Shown here: piece by piece, positions 16,857 through 25,485 of the stretch | Numbering within the stretch: the stretch's first letter is position 1 | How the letters are laid out: the number at the start of each line of letters is the position of its first letter | DNA from: a bacterium HR10 | Lineage (GTDB): Bacteria; Acidobacteriota; Blastocatellia; HR10 | NCBI GenBank assembly: GCA_002923315.1 | Contig: BEHM01000005.1 | Coordinates: 28,487-92,486, forward strand | Direction: 5' to 3' | DNA length: 64,000 nt | Made by a program: the position numbers and the translations under genes | The notes under the pieces: model-generated | What the model saw: the letters and a program-made list of their open reading frames with translations, nothing else | What the model was told of the DNA's origin: nothing | Database searches by the model: none

Positions 16857-16883
16857 CAGGACTCGCTTTACAGAGGATTCTGA
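16857..16883 (+). repeat. Orphan CRISPR repeat fragment
   Basis: This stretch matches the second two-thirds of the array repeat. CAGGACTCGCTTTA is identical, then one A-to-C change, then AGAGGATT identical: 22 of 23 bases. The terminal GCGAC is altered to CTGA. It lies 1345 bases beyond the last array repeat, and together with that repeat it brackets mscS. It also supplies the last codons and the stop of hemD on the other strand. Confidence 0.85.
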
Positions 16884-17686
16884 TGCTCGAAGAAGCGGGC
16901 GAGGGCCGCGAGGGTGGCGCCCATGCGTTCGGATTCTGGGGTCAGGATGCGGGTGACGCCGCGCTCGCGGAGGGCCTGAGCCGTCACATGGCCGACGGCG
17001 ACGGCGAGGACAGCGTTGTGGAAAGCGGCGCGCACGGCTTCTTCCAGATCGTGCGCGCGGAGGAAGTCCCACAGGAATCGCACTTGCGGTGAGCTGGTGA
17101 AGAGGACGGCGTCCACGCGGGCGTTGATGATCTCCTCGGCCAGCGTTCGCAGTTCCTCAGGCGGAGCGGGGAGGTGGCGATAGAGGAGAAGCTCGGTCAC
17201 GCGCGCCTGCCGCTGGTGGAGCCAATGGATGATCTCCGGGATGGGCTCGCCATAAGCCTGAACGACGACGTGGGCGCCCCTGAGCTCCGCGTCCTCAAGG
17301 GCAGCCAGCAAGCTGGCTGTCGTTCCATCCCGATCGCGCGCGGCGACGCTCAATCCCAGCTCGCGCAGGGCATGGACGGTCTTATATCCTCGTGCCGCCA
17401 CGCGCGCCCGGTGCAGGAGCGCGAGCACGTCCGCTCGAAGGCCGAGTTGATCCGCAGCCTCCAACAGCGCGTGCACGCCCATGCCTGTCGTGAAGAGGAA
17501 CCAATCCGCGCCCTCGCGCACAAGACGGGTGAGGAGCTGCTGCAGGTCCGGATCTTCCACGACCGAGAGCGTGCGCAGAGTCGGGCGCCAGAGGGGGAGA
17601 CCGCCGAGCTTCTCCACCCCCTTGGCGATCTCCGTGGCTCGCCGCCAGCAGGCGAGGGCGATGCGCTTGCCGTGCAGTCCGCTCAT
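16868..17686 (-). CDS. hemD: Uroporphyrinogen-III synthase
   Basis: The product is 272 residues with the two-lobed HemD pattern. It starts HGKRIALACWRRATEIAKGVEKLGG, with DWFLFTTGMGVHALLE in the first domain, DAVLFTSSPQVRFLWDFL in the second, and AVGHVTAQALRERGV before the end. HemD closes hydroxymethylbilane with ring-D inversion to give uroporphyrinogen III. hemA and hemC are 30 kb away in this window, so the pathway genes are scattered. Oddly, the C-terminal residues QNPL and the TAA stop are encoded by the orphan CRISPR repeat fragment, so the end of the gene may have been replaced. Confidence 0.87.
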   Translation of the reverse strand: MSGLHGKRIALACWRRATEIAKGVEKLGGLPLWRPTLRTLSVVEDPDLQQLLTRLVREGADWFLFTTGMGVHALLEAADQLGLRADVLALLHRARVAARGYKTVHALRELGLSVAARDRDGTTASLLAALEDAELRGAHVVVQAYGEPIPEIIHWLHQRQARVTELLLYRHLPAPPEELRTLAEEIINARVDAVLFTSSPQVRFLWDFLRAHDLEEAVRAAFHNAVLAVAVGHVTAQALRERGVTRILTPESERMGATLAALARFFEHQNPL

Positions 17687-17758
17687 CCGTCGTTCAGCTA
17701 TGTCTGAGAGGATGACCCGGTGGTGAGCCGGTGAACAAGGCGAAATAGATTTTGACCG

Positions 17759-18223
17759 TCACCCCTTCCGTCGCGTGAGCGCGCGGCGGCGGAGATCGTG
17801 GAGCTTCCAGTAGTAGAAGTACTTCGACGCGGGAGGGGTGCGGAAGCGGAGCCGATCGAGGGCTTGCAGCTCTTCCAGCGTGGCGGCGCCGGAGAGTTCC
17901 GGATCGGCCAGGAATTCGTGAAAGGCGCGATAGGGGGAGGAGAAAGCGGGCTTGAGCTGACCAACGGGCGCGCGGCGCGGCGTGCCACGGCCGGTGAAGA
18001 GCCAATCCAGAGAGAGCCCAGCGCGGACCAGAGCCAGGTAGAAGTCGGCCGAAGGAAGGCCGCGGCGCTCGATATGACTGAGACGTTGCTGCGACAGCCC
18101 CAGGCGCTCGGCGAAGGCCTTCTGCGAGAGAGGAGCGCGAGCGCGACGCAACCGCTCGCGAACGGCCTCCGCCTCTGGTGTCTGCTTCCGGCGACGCGTG
18201 AGTTTTTGTCGGCGCTTCGGCAT
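17759..18223 (-). CDS. XRE-type helix-turn-helix regulator
   Basis: The product is about 154 residues. A basic N-terminus (KRRQKLTRRRK) leads into a Cro/CI-like HTH: LSQKAFAERLGLSQQRLSHIERRGLPSADFYLALVRAGLSLDWLFTG, about residues 32-78. The C-terminal half is not recognised. ATG 18223 is preferred over an earlier codon because the sequence upstream is not conserved-looking. A TATACT box on this strand (18237-18232) ends only about 9 bases before that ATG, so the transcript could be leaderless. The regulated target is unknown; hemD lies downstream on the same strand and cysM diverges. Confidence 0.75.
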   Translation of the reverse strand: MPKRRQKLTRRRKQTPEAEAVRERLRRARAPLSQKAFAERLGLSQQRLSHIERRGLPSADFYLALVRAGLSLDWLFTGRGTPRRAPVGQLKPAFSSPYRAFHEFLADPELSGAATLEELQALDRLRFRTPPASKYFYYWKLHDLRRRALTRRKG

Positions 18224-18642
18224 GAGTCGGAGAGTATACCCGATCGGCGGAGATTTGGGAAGTGGGAAGATTTTGTTCTGCCAGGTTGGGATCAAAAAGG
18301 ATGTCGAGCGCCGGGCCTGGCAGGGTGTGTCGTCAAGAGCCGGGCGCAGGTCTGCGCGGCCGCTCTGGGGTCGTGTCGTCGCGGACTTCGGAGGCAGGAC
18401 CTGGTGCTGTTCGCTCGGGGCTTGACAGCGGGGCGGGGGATGTGGAAAATTTCTCGCCTTGAAATTCGCGCGGCCGGCAAGGTGAGCGGATTGTGAGACA
18501 GAGGCTCGGCTTCAACCGAGAGATGAGGATCGAGGACGGCGACCGCCGGATGGCCAGGATGTGTTGTTGTCGGACGAAGGGAGGCTCTCCGGCGGTGGCG
18601 CAGACGCCCGTGAGCTAGGCCGCGCGAAGCGACGTCGAGATC
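18224..18642. other. Divergent intergenic region between the XRE regulator and cysM
   Basis: These 419 bases show no convincing gene; the open frames on either strand are arginine-rich translations without homology I recognise. The right half precedes a terminator hairpin and is therefore a candidate regulatory leader for cysM. I looked for S-box, T-box and cobalamin riboswitch landmarks and did not find them. Confidence 0.45.
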
Positions 18643-18683
18643 AAAAAAACCCACTGCCGGAGAGATCGGCGGTGGGTTTTTTT
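18643..18683 (+). terminator. Intrinsic terminator in the cysM leader (possible attenuator)
   Basis: A run of A is followed by CCCACTGCCG, a 7-base loop GAGAGAT, CGGCGGTGGG and TTTTTTT. The 10-bp stem has one T-G wobble. No plus-strand gene ends upstream, and cysM starts only about 22 bases downstream. The A-run also lets the hairpin act as a terminator on the minus strand. Confidence 0.85.
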
Positions 18684-18705
18684 ATGGCCGACGCACGAGG
18701 TGGGC

Positions 18706-19719
18706 ATGAGGGGCAATCGAGGAGCGTGCGCGGAAAGGGCGTGGGAGGCCTTTGGCCCTCGTGCGGTGATCGCGCGCGTGTGGGAGCGACCGGTGGACCT
18801 GGTGCAACTTGTCGGGCGGACGCCGCTTCTGCGACTGCGGCGGATCGCGAGCGAATTCGAGGGGGTGGAGATTTACGCGAAGGCCGAGTGGTACAATCCG
18901 GGGGGATCGGTGAAGGACCGTGCGGGATTGTGGATCATTCAAGACGCGGAGGCCACGGGGCGACTGACGCCGGGGAAGATCATCCTCGACGCGACGTCGG
19001 GCAATACGGGCATCGCCTATGCGTGGATCGCGCGGGTGAAGGGGTATCGGGTGACGCTCGCCATTCCGGCCAATGTCACGCCCGAGCGGAAGCGGATCTT
19101 GCGGGCCTTGGGGGCCGAGTTGCGCTTCACCGATCCGCGCGAGGGGTCGGACGGGGCGATTCGCGAGGCGCGGCGTCTGGCGGCGGAGCATCCGGAGCTC
19201 TACTTCTATGCCGATCAGTACAACAATCCGGCCAATTGGCGCGCGCACTATGAGACGACGGGGGTGGAGATCTTCGAGCAAACGGAGGGGCGGATCACGC
19301 ATTTCGTGGCCGGGCTGGGGACAAGCGGCACGTTCGTGGGCGTCGGGCGCCGCTTGCGCGAGCTGTGTCCGGAGATTCGGTTGATCTCGGTGCAGCCGGA
19401 TGCGCCGTTTCATGGGATCGAGGGGCTGAAGCACATGCCGACGGCTCTGCGGCCCGGCATCTATGACGACGCGCTGGCGGACGTGAATCTGGAGATTCCG
19501 ACCGAGGAGGCCTATGCGATGGTGCGACGCCTGGCGCGCGAGGAGGGACTGCTGGTGGGCGTCTCCTCGGGAGCGGCGTTGGCCGGCGCGCTTCGCGTCG
19601 CGCGGACGATTCGTCGAGGCGTCATCGTCACGGTCTTCCCCGACGGTGGGGAGAAGTACCTGAGCGAGCGCTTCTGGGAGGAAGAGGGGGATGATTCGAC
19701 TCACGATCGAACAGCTTGA
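18706..19719 (+). CDS. cysM: Cysteine synthase, CysM type (probable sulfur-carrier-dependent)
   Basis: The product is about 338 residues of fold-type II PLP enzyme. The PLP lysine is Lys70 in NPGGSVKDR, the asparagine loop is TSGNTGIAYAW, and the phosphate cup is GLGTSGTFVGVGRR. In Mycobacterium, CysM uses O-phosphoserine and the thiocarboxylate of CysO rather than free sulfide. The same partners follow here, a JAMM peptidase and a CysO-containing fusion, so that reaction is inferred over ordinary CysK. ATG 18706 has GAGGTGG just upstream; GTG 18700 is the alternative, and the first ~25 residues are not conserved. The stop lies inside the start of the next gene. Confidence 0.88.
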   Translation: MRGNRGACAERAWEAFGPRAVIARVWERPVDLVQLVGRTPLLRLRRIASEFEGVEIYAKAEWYNPGGSVKDRAGLWIIQDAEATGRLTPGKIILDATSGNTGIAYAWIARVKGYRVTLAIPANVTPERKRILRALGAELRFTDPREGSDGAIREARRLAAEHPELYFYADQYNNPANWRAHYETTGVEIFEQTEGRITHFVAGLGTSGTFVGVGRRLRELCPEIRLISVQPDAPFHGIEGLKHMPTALRPGIYDDALADVNLEIPTEEAYAMVRRLAREEGLLVGVSSGAALAGALRVARTIRRGVIVTVFPDGGEKYLSERFWEEEGDDSTHDRTA

Positions 19720-20110
19720 GGCGATCAAACGGCATGGGGAGCGCGCCTATCCTGAGGAGGGGTGCGGCGTGCTGCTCGGACATGTGGATGGGGAGACGAA
19801 GATCGTCGAGGAGATTCGTCCGACGCCGAACGCGCGGCAGGACTCGCCGCACAATCGCTATGCCATTGCTCCGGAGGAACTGCTGCGGCTCGAACGCGAG
19901 GCGCGCGCGCGCGGTCGTGAGGTCCTCGGCTTCTTCCATTCGCATCCGGATGCGGAGGCGCGCCCCTCATCGTATGATCTCGAACACGCCTGGCCGTGGT
20001 ATTCGTATCTGATCATCTCGGTGCGGGATGCGGTCTCCGAGAGCGTTCATTCCTGGGTCTTGCGTGAGGATCGGTCGCGGTTCGATCAGGAGGAGATTCT
20101 CATCGGGTGA
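19691..20110 (+). CDS. mec: Mec-like JAMM/MPN+ metallopeptidase
   Basis: The product is 139 residues with an intact JAMM zinc site: Glu in YPEEGCG (residues 22-23), His83 and His85 in FFHSHPD, and Ser93-x2-Asp96 in PSSYD. In mycobacteria Mec+ releases cysteine from the C-terminus of CysO-Cys. Here it lies between cysM and a CysO-containing fusion and overlaps cysM by 29 bases, so the same task is inferred. It might also process the fusion after its internal Gly-Gly. The next gene starts about 57 bases after its stop. Confidence 0.9.
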   Translation: MIRLTIEQLEAIKRHGERAYPEEGCGVLLGHVDGETKIVEEIRPTPNARQDSPHNRYAIAPEELLRLEREARARGREVLGFFHSHPDAEARPSSYDLEHAWPWYSYLIISVRDAVSESVHSWVLREDRSRFDQEEILIG

Positions 20111-20166
20111 TGCTTCAACGGCGGGGCTTCCCGCATCGGGGGGCTCCGGGGGAAAGGAGGGCAGCG

Positions 20167-21627
20167 ATGTCGGTTACGATCTCACTTCCGACGGCCTTGC
20201 GGCGATATGCCGCCGAGAGTGATACGCTTCAGGTCGAAGGGCGAACGGTGCGCGAAGCGCTCGCCCAGTTGGTCGAGCGCTATCCCGATTTGCAGCACCA
20301 TCTCTTCACCGAAGACGGGCGGTTGCGCCATTTCGTCAACGTGTACGTCAACGATGAGGACGTGCGGTACCTGCAGGAGCTGGAGACGCCAGTGAAGGAG
20401 GGAGATGAGATCACCATCGTCCCCTCGGTCGCGGGGGGGAGCGCGTCGGATGGCGAGGGGCTGGCGGCGATCGCCGAGCGCGCCGAGCGCGTGCGGCTCA
20501 GTCCGGAGGAGATTTTGCGCTACAGCCGGCACCTCATCATGCCGGAGGTGACCATGGAGGGGCAGCGTCGGCTCAAGGCGGCGCGGGTGCTGATCATTGG
20601 CGCGGGCGGCTTGGGGTCGCCGCTGGCCCTCTACCTGGCCGCTGCGGGCGTGGGGCGCATCGGGATCGTGGATTTCGATGTGGTGGATTTCACGAACCTC
20701 CAGCGGCAGGTCCTCTACACCACGCACGACGTCGGTCAGCCGAAGCTCCAGAAGGCCAGGGAGCGGCTCCAGGCGATCAATCCCCACATTGAGATCGAGA
20801 CCTATGAGACGCGGCTCACCTCGGCGAACGCGCTCGAGATTCTGCGGGACTACGATGTGGTCGTGGACGGCACGGATAATTTCCCGACGCGCTATTTGGT
20901 CAACGATGCCTGCGTGCTGCTCGGCAAGCCCAACGTCTATGGGAGCATCTTTCGCTTCGAGGGGCAGGCCTCGGTCTTCTATGCGCGGCAGGGGCCGTGT
21001 TACCGATGCCTCTATCCGGAGCCGCCGCCGCCCGGGCTCGTCCCGAGCTGCGCCGAAGGCGGCGTGCTCGGTGTGTTGCCCGGGATCATCGGCGCCATTC
21101 AGGCCAACGAGACGATCAAGCTGATTCTGGGGCAGGGCGAGCCGCTCATTGGGCGGCTCCTGCTGTTGGACGCCTGGCGGATGCAGATTCGCACGGTGAA
21201 GGTGCGCAAGGATCCGCAGTGCCCGATCTGCGGTGAGCGGCCGACGATCCGCGAGTTGATTGACTATGAGGAATTCTGCGGCGTGGCGCCGGAGCCGGTG
21301 CTCGCCGAAGAGCTGGAGATCACGCCGCGCGAGCTGAAGGCGCGACTCGATCGGGGGGAGCCGGTCTTCCTGCTCGATGTTCGCGAGCCACATGAATGGC
21401 AGATCGCGCATCTGCCGGGCGCGACGCTCATCCCCATGAACCGCATCCCCGCGCGCTTGCACGAGCTGCCGACGACGGACGAGATCGTCGTCTATTGCAA
21501 GACGGGGGGACGAAGCGCGCAGGTGCTGCGGTTCCTCTACAACGCGGGCTTCCGGCGGATCAAGAACCTGAAGGGGGGGATTGATCGCTGGGCCGTGGAG
21601 GTGGATCCGAGCGTGCCGCGGTACTGA
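20167..21627 (+). CDS. CysO-ThiF/MoeZ-rhodanese fusion (sulfur carrier, E1-like activator and sulfurtransferase)
   Basis: The product is 486 residues in three parts. Residues 1-91 are a ubiquitin-like sulfur carrier closing with VPSVAGG, like CysO. After a short linker, residues ~110-360 are a ThiF/MoeB adenylyltransferase: GAGGLGSPLALYLAAAGVG binds ATP, CYRC and CPIC bind zinc, and CAEGGVLGVLPG follows. Residues ~375-486 are a rhodanese domain with active-site Cys in VYCKTGGRS. MoeZ adenylates and sulfurates CysO in mycobacteria, where the proteins are separate. The carrier here lacks a free C-terminus unless cut after Gly91. The start follows AAAGGAGGG. An earlier in-frame ATG at 20107 overlaps the mec stop. 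Confidence 0.92.
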   Translation: MSVTISLPTALRRYAAESDTLQVEGRTVREALAQLVERYPDLQHHLFTEDGRLRHFVNVYVNDEDVRYLQELETPVKEGDEITIVPSVAGGSASDGEGLAAIAERAERVRLSPEEILRYSRHLIMPEVTMEGQRRLKAARVLIIGAGGLGSPLALYLAAAGVGRIGIVDFDVVDFTNLQRQVLYTTHDVGQPKLQKARERLQAINPHIEIETYETRLTSANALEILRDYDVVVDGTDNFPTRYLVNDACVLLGKPNVYGSIFRFEGQASVFYARQGPCYRCLYPEPPPPGLVPSCAEGGVLGVLPGIIGAIQANETIKLILGQGEPLIGRLLLLDAWRMQIRTVKVRKDPQCPICGERPTIRELIDYEEFCGVAPEPVLAEELEITPRELKARLDRGEPVFLLDVREPHEWQIAHLPGATLIPMNRIPARLHELPTTDEIVVYCKTGGRSAQVLRFLYNAGFRRIKNLKGGIDRWAVEVDPSVPRY

Positions 21628-21637
21628 GGAGGCGGTC

Positions 21638-22138
21638 ATGAGTGCGATTGACGAGGTCGTGAAGGCCAACGCGGCTTACGCCGCGCAATTCGCGTGGGGG
21701 GACTTATCGGCGCCACCCACGCGGCGGTTGATCGTGCTCGCGTGCATGGATGCGCGAATCCTCGTCTCGCAGATCTTGGGGCTGAAGCCGGGTGAGGCGC
21801 ATGTCCTGCGTAATGCCGGCGGCATTGTGACTGAGGATGTCTTGCGCTCGCTGCTCATCTCCCATTATCTGCTGGGGACGCGGGAGTTCATGATCATCGC
21901 CCACACCGACTGCGGCATGATGACCTTCACCGATGACGATCTCTTTCGGCGTCTTCGGCAGGAGACGGGGACGGCCGTCGTGGCCCCGGCGCGCTTTTTC
22001 GCCTTCCGCGATCTGGAGGAGAACGTGCGGGAGCAAGTGCAGAAGGTGCGCGCGCATCCATGGGTTCCCGCCGGGCTCCTGGTGCGCGGGTTCATCTACG
22101 ATGTGAAGACCGGACGATTGCGCGAGGTCTCCGCGTGA
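21638..22138 (+). CDS. Beta-class carbonic anhydrase
   Basis: The product is about 166 residues. The zinc ligands fall in CMDAR (Cys and the Asp-Arg dyad) and HTDCGM (His and Cys), the layout of beta carbonic anhydrases of the small Rv1284-like group. It interconverts CO2 and bicarbonate in the cytoplasm. It starts 10 bases after the fusion gene with Shine-Dalgarno GAGGAGG, so it is probably the last gene of the cysM operon. Mycobacterial Rv1284 has also been linked to sulfur metabolism, which fits loosely. A terminator-like hairpin follows. Confidence 0.88.
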   Translation: MSAIDEVVKANAAYAAQFAWGDLSAPPTRRLIVLACMDARILVSQILGLKPGEAHVLRNAGGIVTEDVLRSLLISHYLLGTREFMIIAHTDCGMMTFTDDDLFRRLRQETGTAVVAPARFFAFRDLEENVREQVQKVRAHPWVPAGLLVRGFIYDVKTGRLREVSA

Positions 22139-22145
22139 GGGCGGC

Positions 22146-22175
22146 GGGAGGGGCGAGCCCATGATCGCCCCTCCC
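22146..22175. terminator. Hairpin between convergent genes
   Basis: GGGAGGGGCGA and TCGCCCCTCCC form a perfect 11-bp stem around an 8-base loop. It lies between the carbonic anhydrase and the convergent TonB receptor. There is no T-tract on either side, so it may slow or terminate transcription in both directions but is not a textbook intrinsic terminator. Confidence 0.5.
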
Positions 22176-22190
22176 TGTGATCTCCCCTTC

Positions 22191-25100
22191 TCAGAAGGAG
22201 AGCTTCAGGCCGAATTGGATGATGCGCGGATCGCGGGCGCTGCTGATGGACCCGAAGCCTGCGACGCCCAAGGTCGCGCTCGGTGCCCCCAATTGGGTGT
22301 GATTGAAGGCGTTGAAGAATTCCGCCCGGAATTGCAGGCGCACCTGCTCGGTCAGGGCGAAGTTCTTCATCAGGCTGATGTCCCAATTGTTGACGCCCGC
22401 GGCGCGGATGATATTGCGCCCGGCCGTCCCGAAGGTCGTGGTCGCCCGGCGGAAGGCATCCGTATTGAACCAGCGCGCGGCGGTACGTTGACCTTTCGGC
22501 AGACGCGGATTCGCGATCAGGTCAGGTCGCGTGGAGCCTCCGGCCGGGAATGGTCCGACCAGCAGCGTGTCCCCGGATTGAAAGACGGTGAAGGGCAGGC
22601 CGCTCCAGAAGGTCGTGATGCCGGAGAGTTGCCATCCGCCGAAGACGGCGCGCACGGCCGGATGGGCTTCCCGCAAGGTGGGGAGTTCCCAGATGTAGTT
22701 GATCGTCAGCACGTGCTGGCGCTGGAAGGAGGAGGGCGCGCGCTCGGCGCGGATGTTGAGCGAGTCCTGCGGCGCATCCGAGCGATCCGTCGAAGCGGTG
22801 GTCATGTTCTTCCCCCAGGTGTAGACCCCGCCAATGGAGAAGCCGCGACTCATCCGCTTCTGGATGGACATCTGCAGCGAGTGGTAGCGCGAGATGCCCG
22901 TCGTCTGCCGCTCCTGGATCAGGGCGTATCCGAGATAGGGGCGCACGCGATTGATGACGCCTCCGGCCTGATTGGCGGCCAGGGGACGCGGCTGGTTGAT
23001 GTTGATGAGGCGGAGCAGATTGTTGCCGCCAGAGCCCACGTAGCCGATCTCAAAGAGCGTCTGGGGGAAGATCTCGCGCTGATAGCTCAGGTTCCACTGC
23101 TGCATGGTCGGCGCGCGGAAGGGGAAGCCCGTCGTGAGCAAGCTGATGGGCAGAATGGTCTCGCGCGTGACGCCGGCCGCCGGATTGCTGAGCCGCGCAT
23201 TGTCAATGGTCACGCGGGTGTTCGCCTTGGGATTCACGAACCCGTTCTGCAGGACGATCCCCGTCAGCGAGCGATCGTAGTAGATGCCATAGCCGCCGCG
23301 CAGCACGCTCTTTCCGCGTCCGGAGGGATCCCAGGCGAAGCCGAAGCGCGGGCCGATGAGGTCGAAATTATTCTCCTGCACGCGTCGCCCGAAGGGGGAA
23401 TTCTCTCCCGAGAAGATCATCCCGTTGAAGCGATCGCCGCTGCCGGGGATGATGAAGCCGCGCGCGTCCAGTTGCACCGCGCGCTCCGGACGGTAGAGAT
23501 CGGGCCGGAAGGTCTGCAGGAGATTGTTCTTCTCCACCGGGTTGCCGAACATGGAGAACCGCACGCCGAAGTCGAGCGTGAGATTCGGACGCACTTTCCA
23601 GCTATCCTGCGCGTAGAACTCGTAGGTGTTATACCGAAGGTCCAAGTTCACATCCACCTGATCCTCCGTGTAGCTGGCGGCGAGGCCGAGCAGGAAGTCC
23701 GCGAAGGCGTTCCCCGTGAAGCGGCCATCGAAGGTGAACGCGCCATCCACGGGATTGCCACCGGAATTCTCGAACTTCCGCTCCGTCGCGATGAACGCTC
23801 CCGTCTTGAAGGTGTGTCTCCCCGTCGTGTAGGTGAAGTTGTACGTGAACGCGTGACTCGGGTTCCCGTTCCGATAGGGGCCGAAGAAGCTGATGCCGGC
23901 GAAGCCGGAGATGGAGATATTGGGCACCAGGTCGCGATTGCCGGGGAAGATCTCGGGGATTCTCAAACCCAGTGCGCTGCGCTTGCCGCGCCCGATGATG
24001 TCGCTGATGATCTGGTTGCGGGAGAAGTCATAGGCGAACTCGCTCACGGCGCGCGTCCCGATGACGTGCGTGGCCGCCACCTTGAAATTGACGGCGGGCG
24101 TATCGGTGGCCGTCGTCGCGACGTCCGGCAGCAGGATGTTGTTGAACAATCCGCCCGGCTCGACGCGCGAGAAGATGTCTCGAATATAGCGGGCCCACAC
24201 GCGGAAATTGGGGGTGAAGATATGGTCCACGCGCCACAACTCCTGGCGGAAGTTGACGGGCTGAGGCAAAGTGGGGCGGTAGAAACGCGGATCGCCTTCG
24301 GCGGCCGCGTTGGGGAGCGGGAAGAGCCGCTCGACGATGATCCGGGCGTTCGGATCAATGCGATCCGGCGGGATGCTGTTGCCCGGGAACGGTTGCCCCG
24401 TCTGCGGATCTCGGATGGCGGGGAATCCCGAGAAGTCCCCCCGGCGCATGGCGGCCGTCGGCACAATCGTGCGCGGCGTCGTGAACTCCCGAATGCGGCG
24501 GAACTCCTGCGAGAAGAAGAAGAAGGTCTTATCCCGCTGCCGGTTGTACCCGAAGAGCGTGACCGGCCCGCCGATGTTCCATCCGAAATTGTTGTACCGC
24601 AGCGGCGGCTTCAGGCTCGTTCGTCCCGCAATGGGCGGCGTGAAGCGAAACGGCTCGCGCGCGGTGATGACATCGTTGCGCAGGAAGTGGTAGGCGCCGC
24701 CGTGAAACTCGCGCGTCCCCGACTTGGTGATGATATTCACCACGCCCCCGGCGTTGCGGCCGAACTCGGCGCTGTAGACGTTGGTGAGGATGCGGAATTC
24801 GGCCACCGCATCCACGCTCGGATAGTTGAAGAGCGTCAGGTTCGATCCCGTGTCCACGTTGCGCCCGCCGTCAATGAGCCAGTTGATGCCGCTTGTGCGG
24901 CTCCCGCTGACGGAGATCGAGATCACGCTGAGTCCGCCGAAGCCCACTTGACTCGGCAATGCCGAGGAGACACCCGGCACGAGATAGGTCAACTGCACGA
25001 AATTCCGGTTATTCAACGGCAGCTCGGTCATCTGTCGCCCGGAGACCAAGCCGCTGATGGTGGGACTCTGTTGGACGAGGACTTCTTCCGCCGTGACGGT

Positions 25101-25448
25101 CACCGTCTCCTGGATCTCGCCCAGTTGCAACGTCACGTTGAGCGCAACGCGATCATTGACCGAGAGGATGATGTTCTCGCGCACGAAGCGCTTGAATCCC
25201 GGCGCTTCGACTGCGAGTTGGTAGCGGCCGACCGGCAGATAGGTCAGCACATAGTTCCCCCCCTCATCCGTGCGCACGCTGCGGGAGAAGCCCGTGTCCA
25301 TGTTCTTCACGACGACCTCGGCTCCCGGAACCACGGCTCCCGTCGGATCGGTCACGCGACCCACGATCGTCGCCGTCAGCTCCTGCGCGCCGACGGTGAG
25401 CGTCGAGAGGACGAACGTTGCGAGGATGGCGCAAAGTCTCCTCCTCAT
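22191..25448 (-). CDS. Oar-like TonB-dependent outer-membrane receptor with carboxypeptidase-regulatory domain
   Basis: The product is 1085 residues. A signal peptide (MRRRLCAILATFVLSTLTVGAQ) is followed by a CarboxypepD_reg-like domain (VGRVTDPTGAVVPGAEVVVKN, then YLPVGRYQLAVEAPGFKRF) at about residues 25-110. A plug domain comes next (VSGSRTSGINWLIDGG), then a long beta-barrel ending in aromatic Phe (FGLKLSF), as outer-membrane proteins do. Such Oar/TonB_dep_Rec proteins are greatly expanded in Acidobacteriota; the ligand is unknown, often peptide or glycan. ATG 25448 follows AGGGAGGT; upstream in-frame codons are rejected. The gene is monocistronic with its own promoter. Confidence 0.93.
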   Translation of the reverse strand: MRRRLCAILATFVLSTLTVGAQELTATIVGRVTDPTGAVVPGAEVVVKNMDTGFSRSVRTDEGGNYVLTYLPVGRYQLAVEAPGFKRFVRENIILSVNDRVALNVTLQLGEIQETVTVTAEEVLVQQSPTISGLVSGRQMTELPLNNRNFVQLTYLVPGVSSALPSQVGFGGLSVISISVSGSRTSGINWLIDGGRNVDTGSNLTLFNYPSVDAVAEFRILTNVYSAEFGRNAGGVVNIITKSGTREFHGGAYHFLRNDVITAREPFRFTPPIAGRTSLKPPLRYNNFGWNIGGPVTLFGYNRQRDKTFFFFSQEFRRIREFTTPRTIVPTAAMRRGDFSGFPAIRDPQTGQPFPGNSIPPDRIDPNARIIVERLFPLPNAAAEGDPRFYRPTLPQPVNFRQELWRVDHIFTPNFRVWARYIRDIFSRVEPGGLFNNILLPDVATTATDTPAVNFKVAATHVIGTRAVSEFAYDFSRNQIISDIIGRGKRSALGLRIPEIFPGNRDLVPNISISGFAGISFFGPYRNGNPSHAFTYNFTYTTGRHTFKTGAFIATERKFENSGGNPVDGAFTFDGRFTGNAFADFLLGLAASYTEDQVDVNLDLRYNTYEFYAQDSWKVRPNLTLDFGVRFSMFGNPVEKNNLLQTFRPDLYRPERAVQLDARGFIIPGSGDRFNGMIFSGENSPFGRRVQENNFDLIGPRFGFAWDPSGRGKSVLRGGYGIYYDRSLTGIVLQNGFVNPKANTRVTIDNARLSNPAAGVTRETILPISLLTTGFPFRAPTMQQWNLSYQREIFPQTLFEIGYVGSGGNNLLRLININQPRPLAANQAGGVINRVRPYLGYALIQERQTTGISRYHSLQMSIQKRMSRGFSIGGVYTWGKNMTTASTDRSDAPQDSLNIRAERAPSSFQRQHVLTINYIWELPTLREAHPAVRAVFGGWQLSGITTFWSGLPFTVFQSGDTLLVGPFPAGGSTRPDLIANPRLPKGQRTAARWFNTDAFRRATTTFGTAGRNIIRAAGVNNWDISLMKNFALTEQVRLQFRAEFFNAFNHTQLGAPSATLGVAGFGSISSARDPRIIQFGLKLSF

Positions 25449-25485
25449 ACCTCCCTCCTTAGCGTCGAGGTTCACGCCCGCGAAG

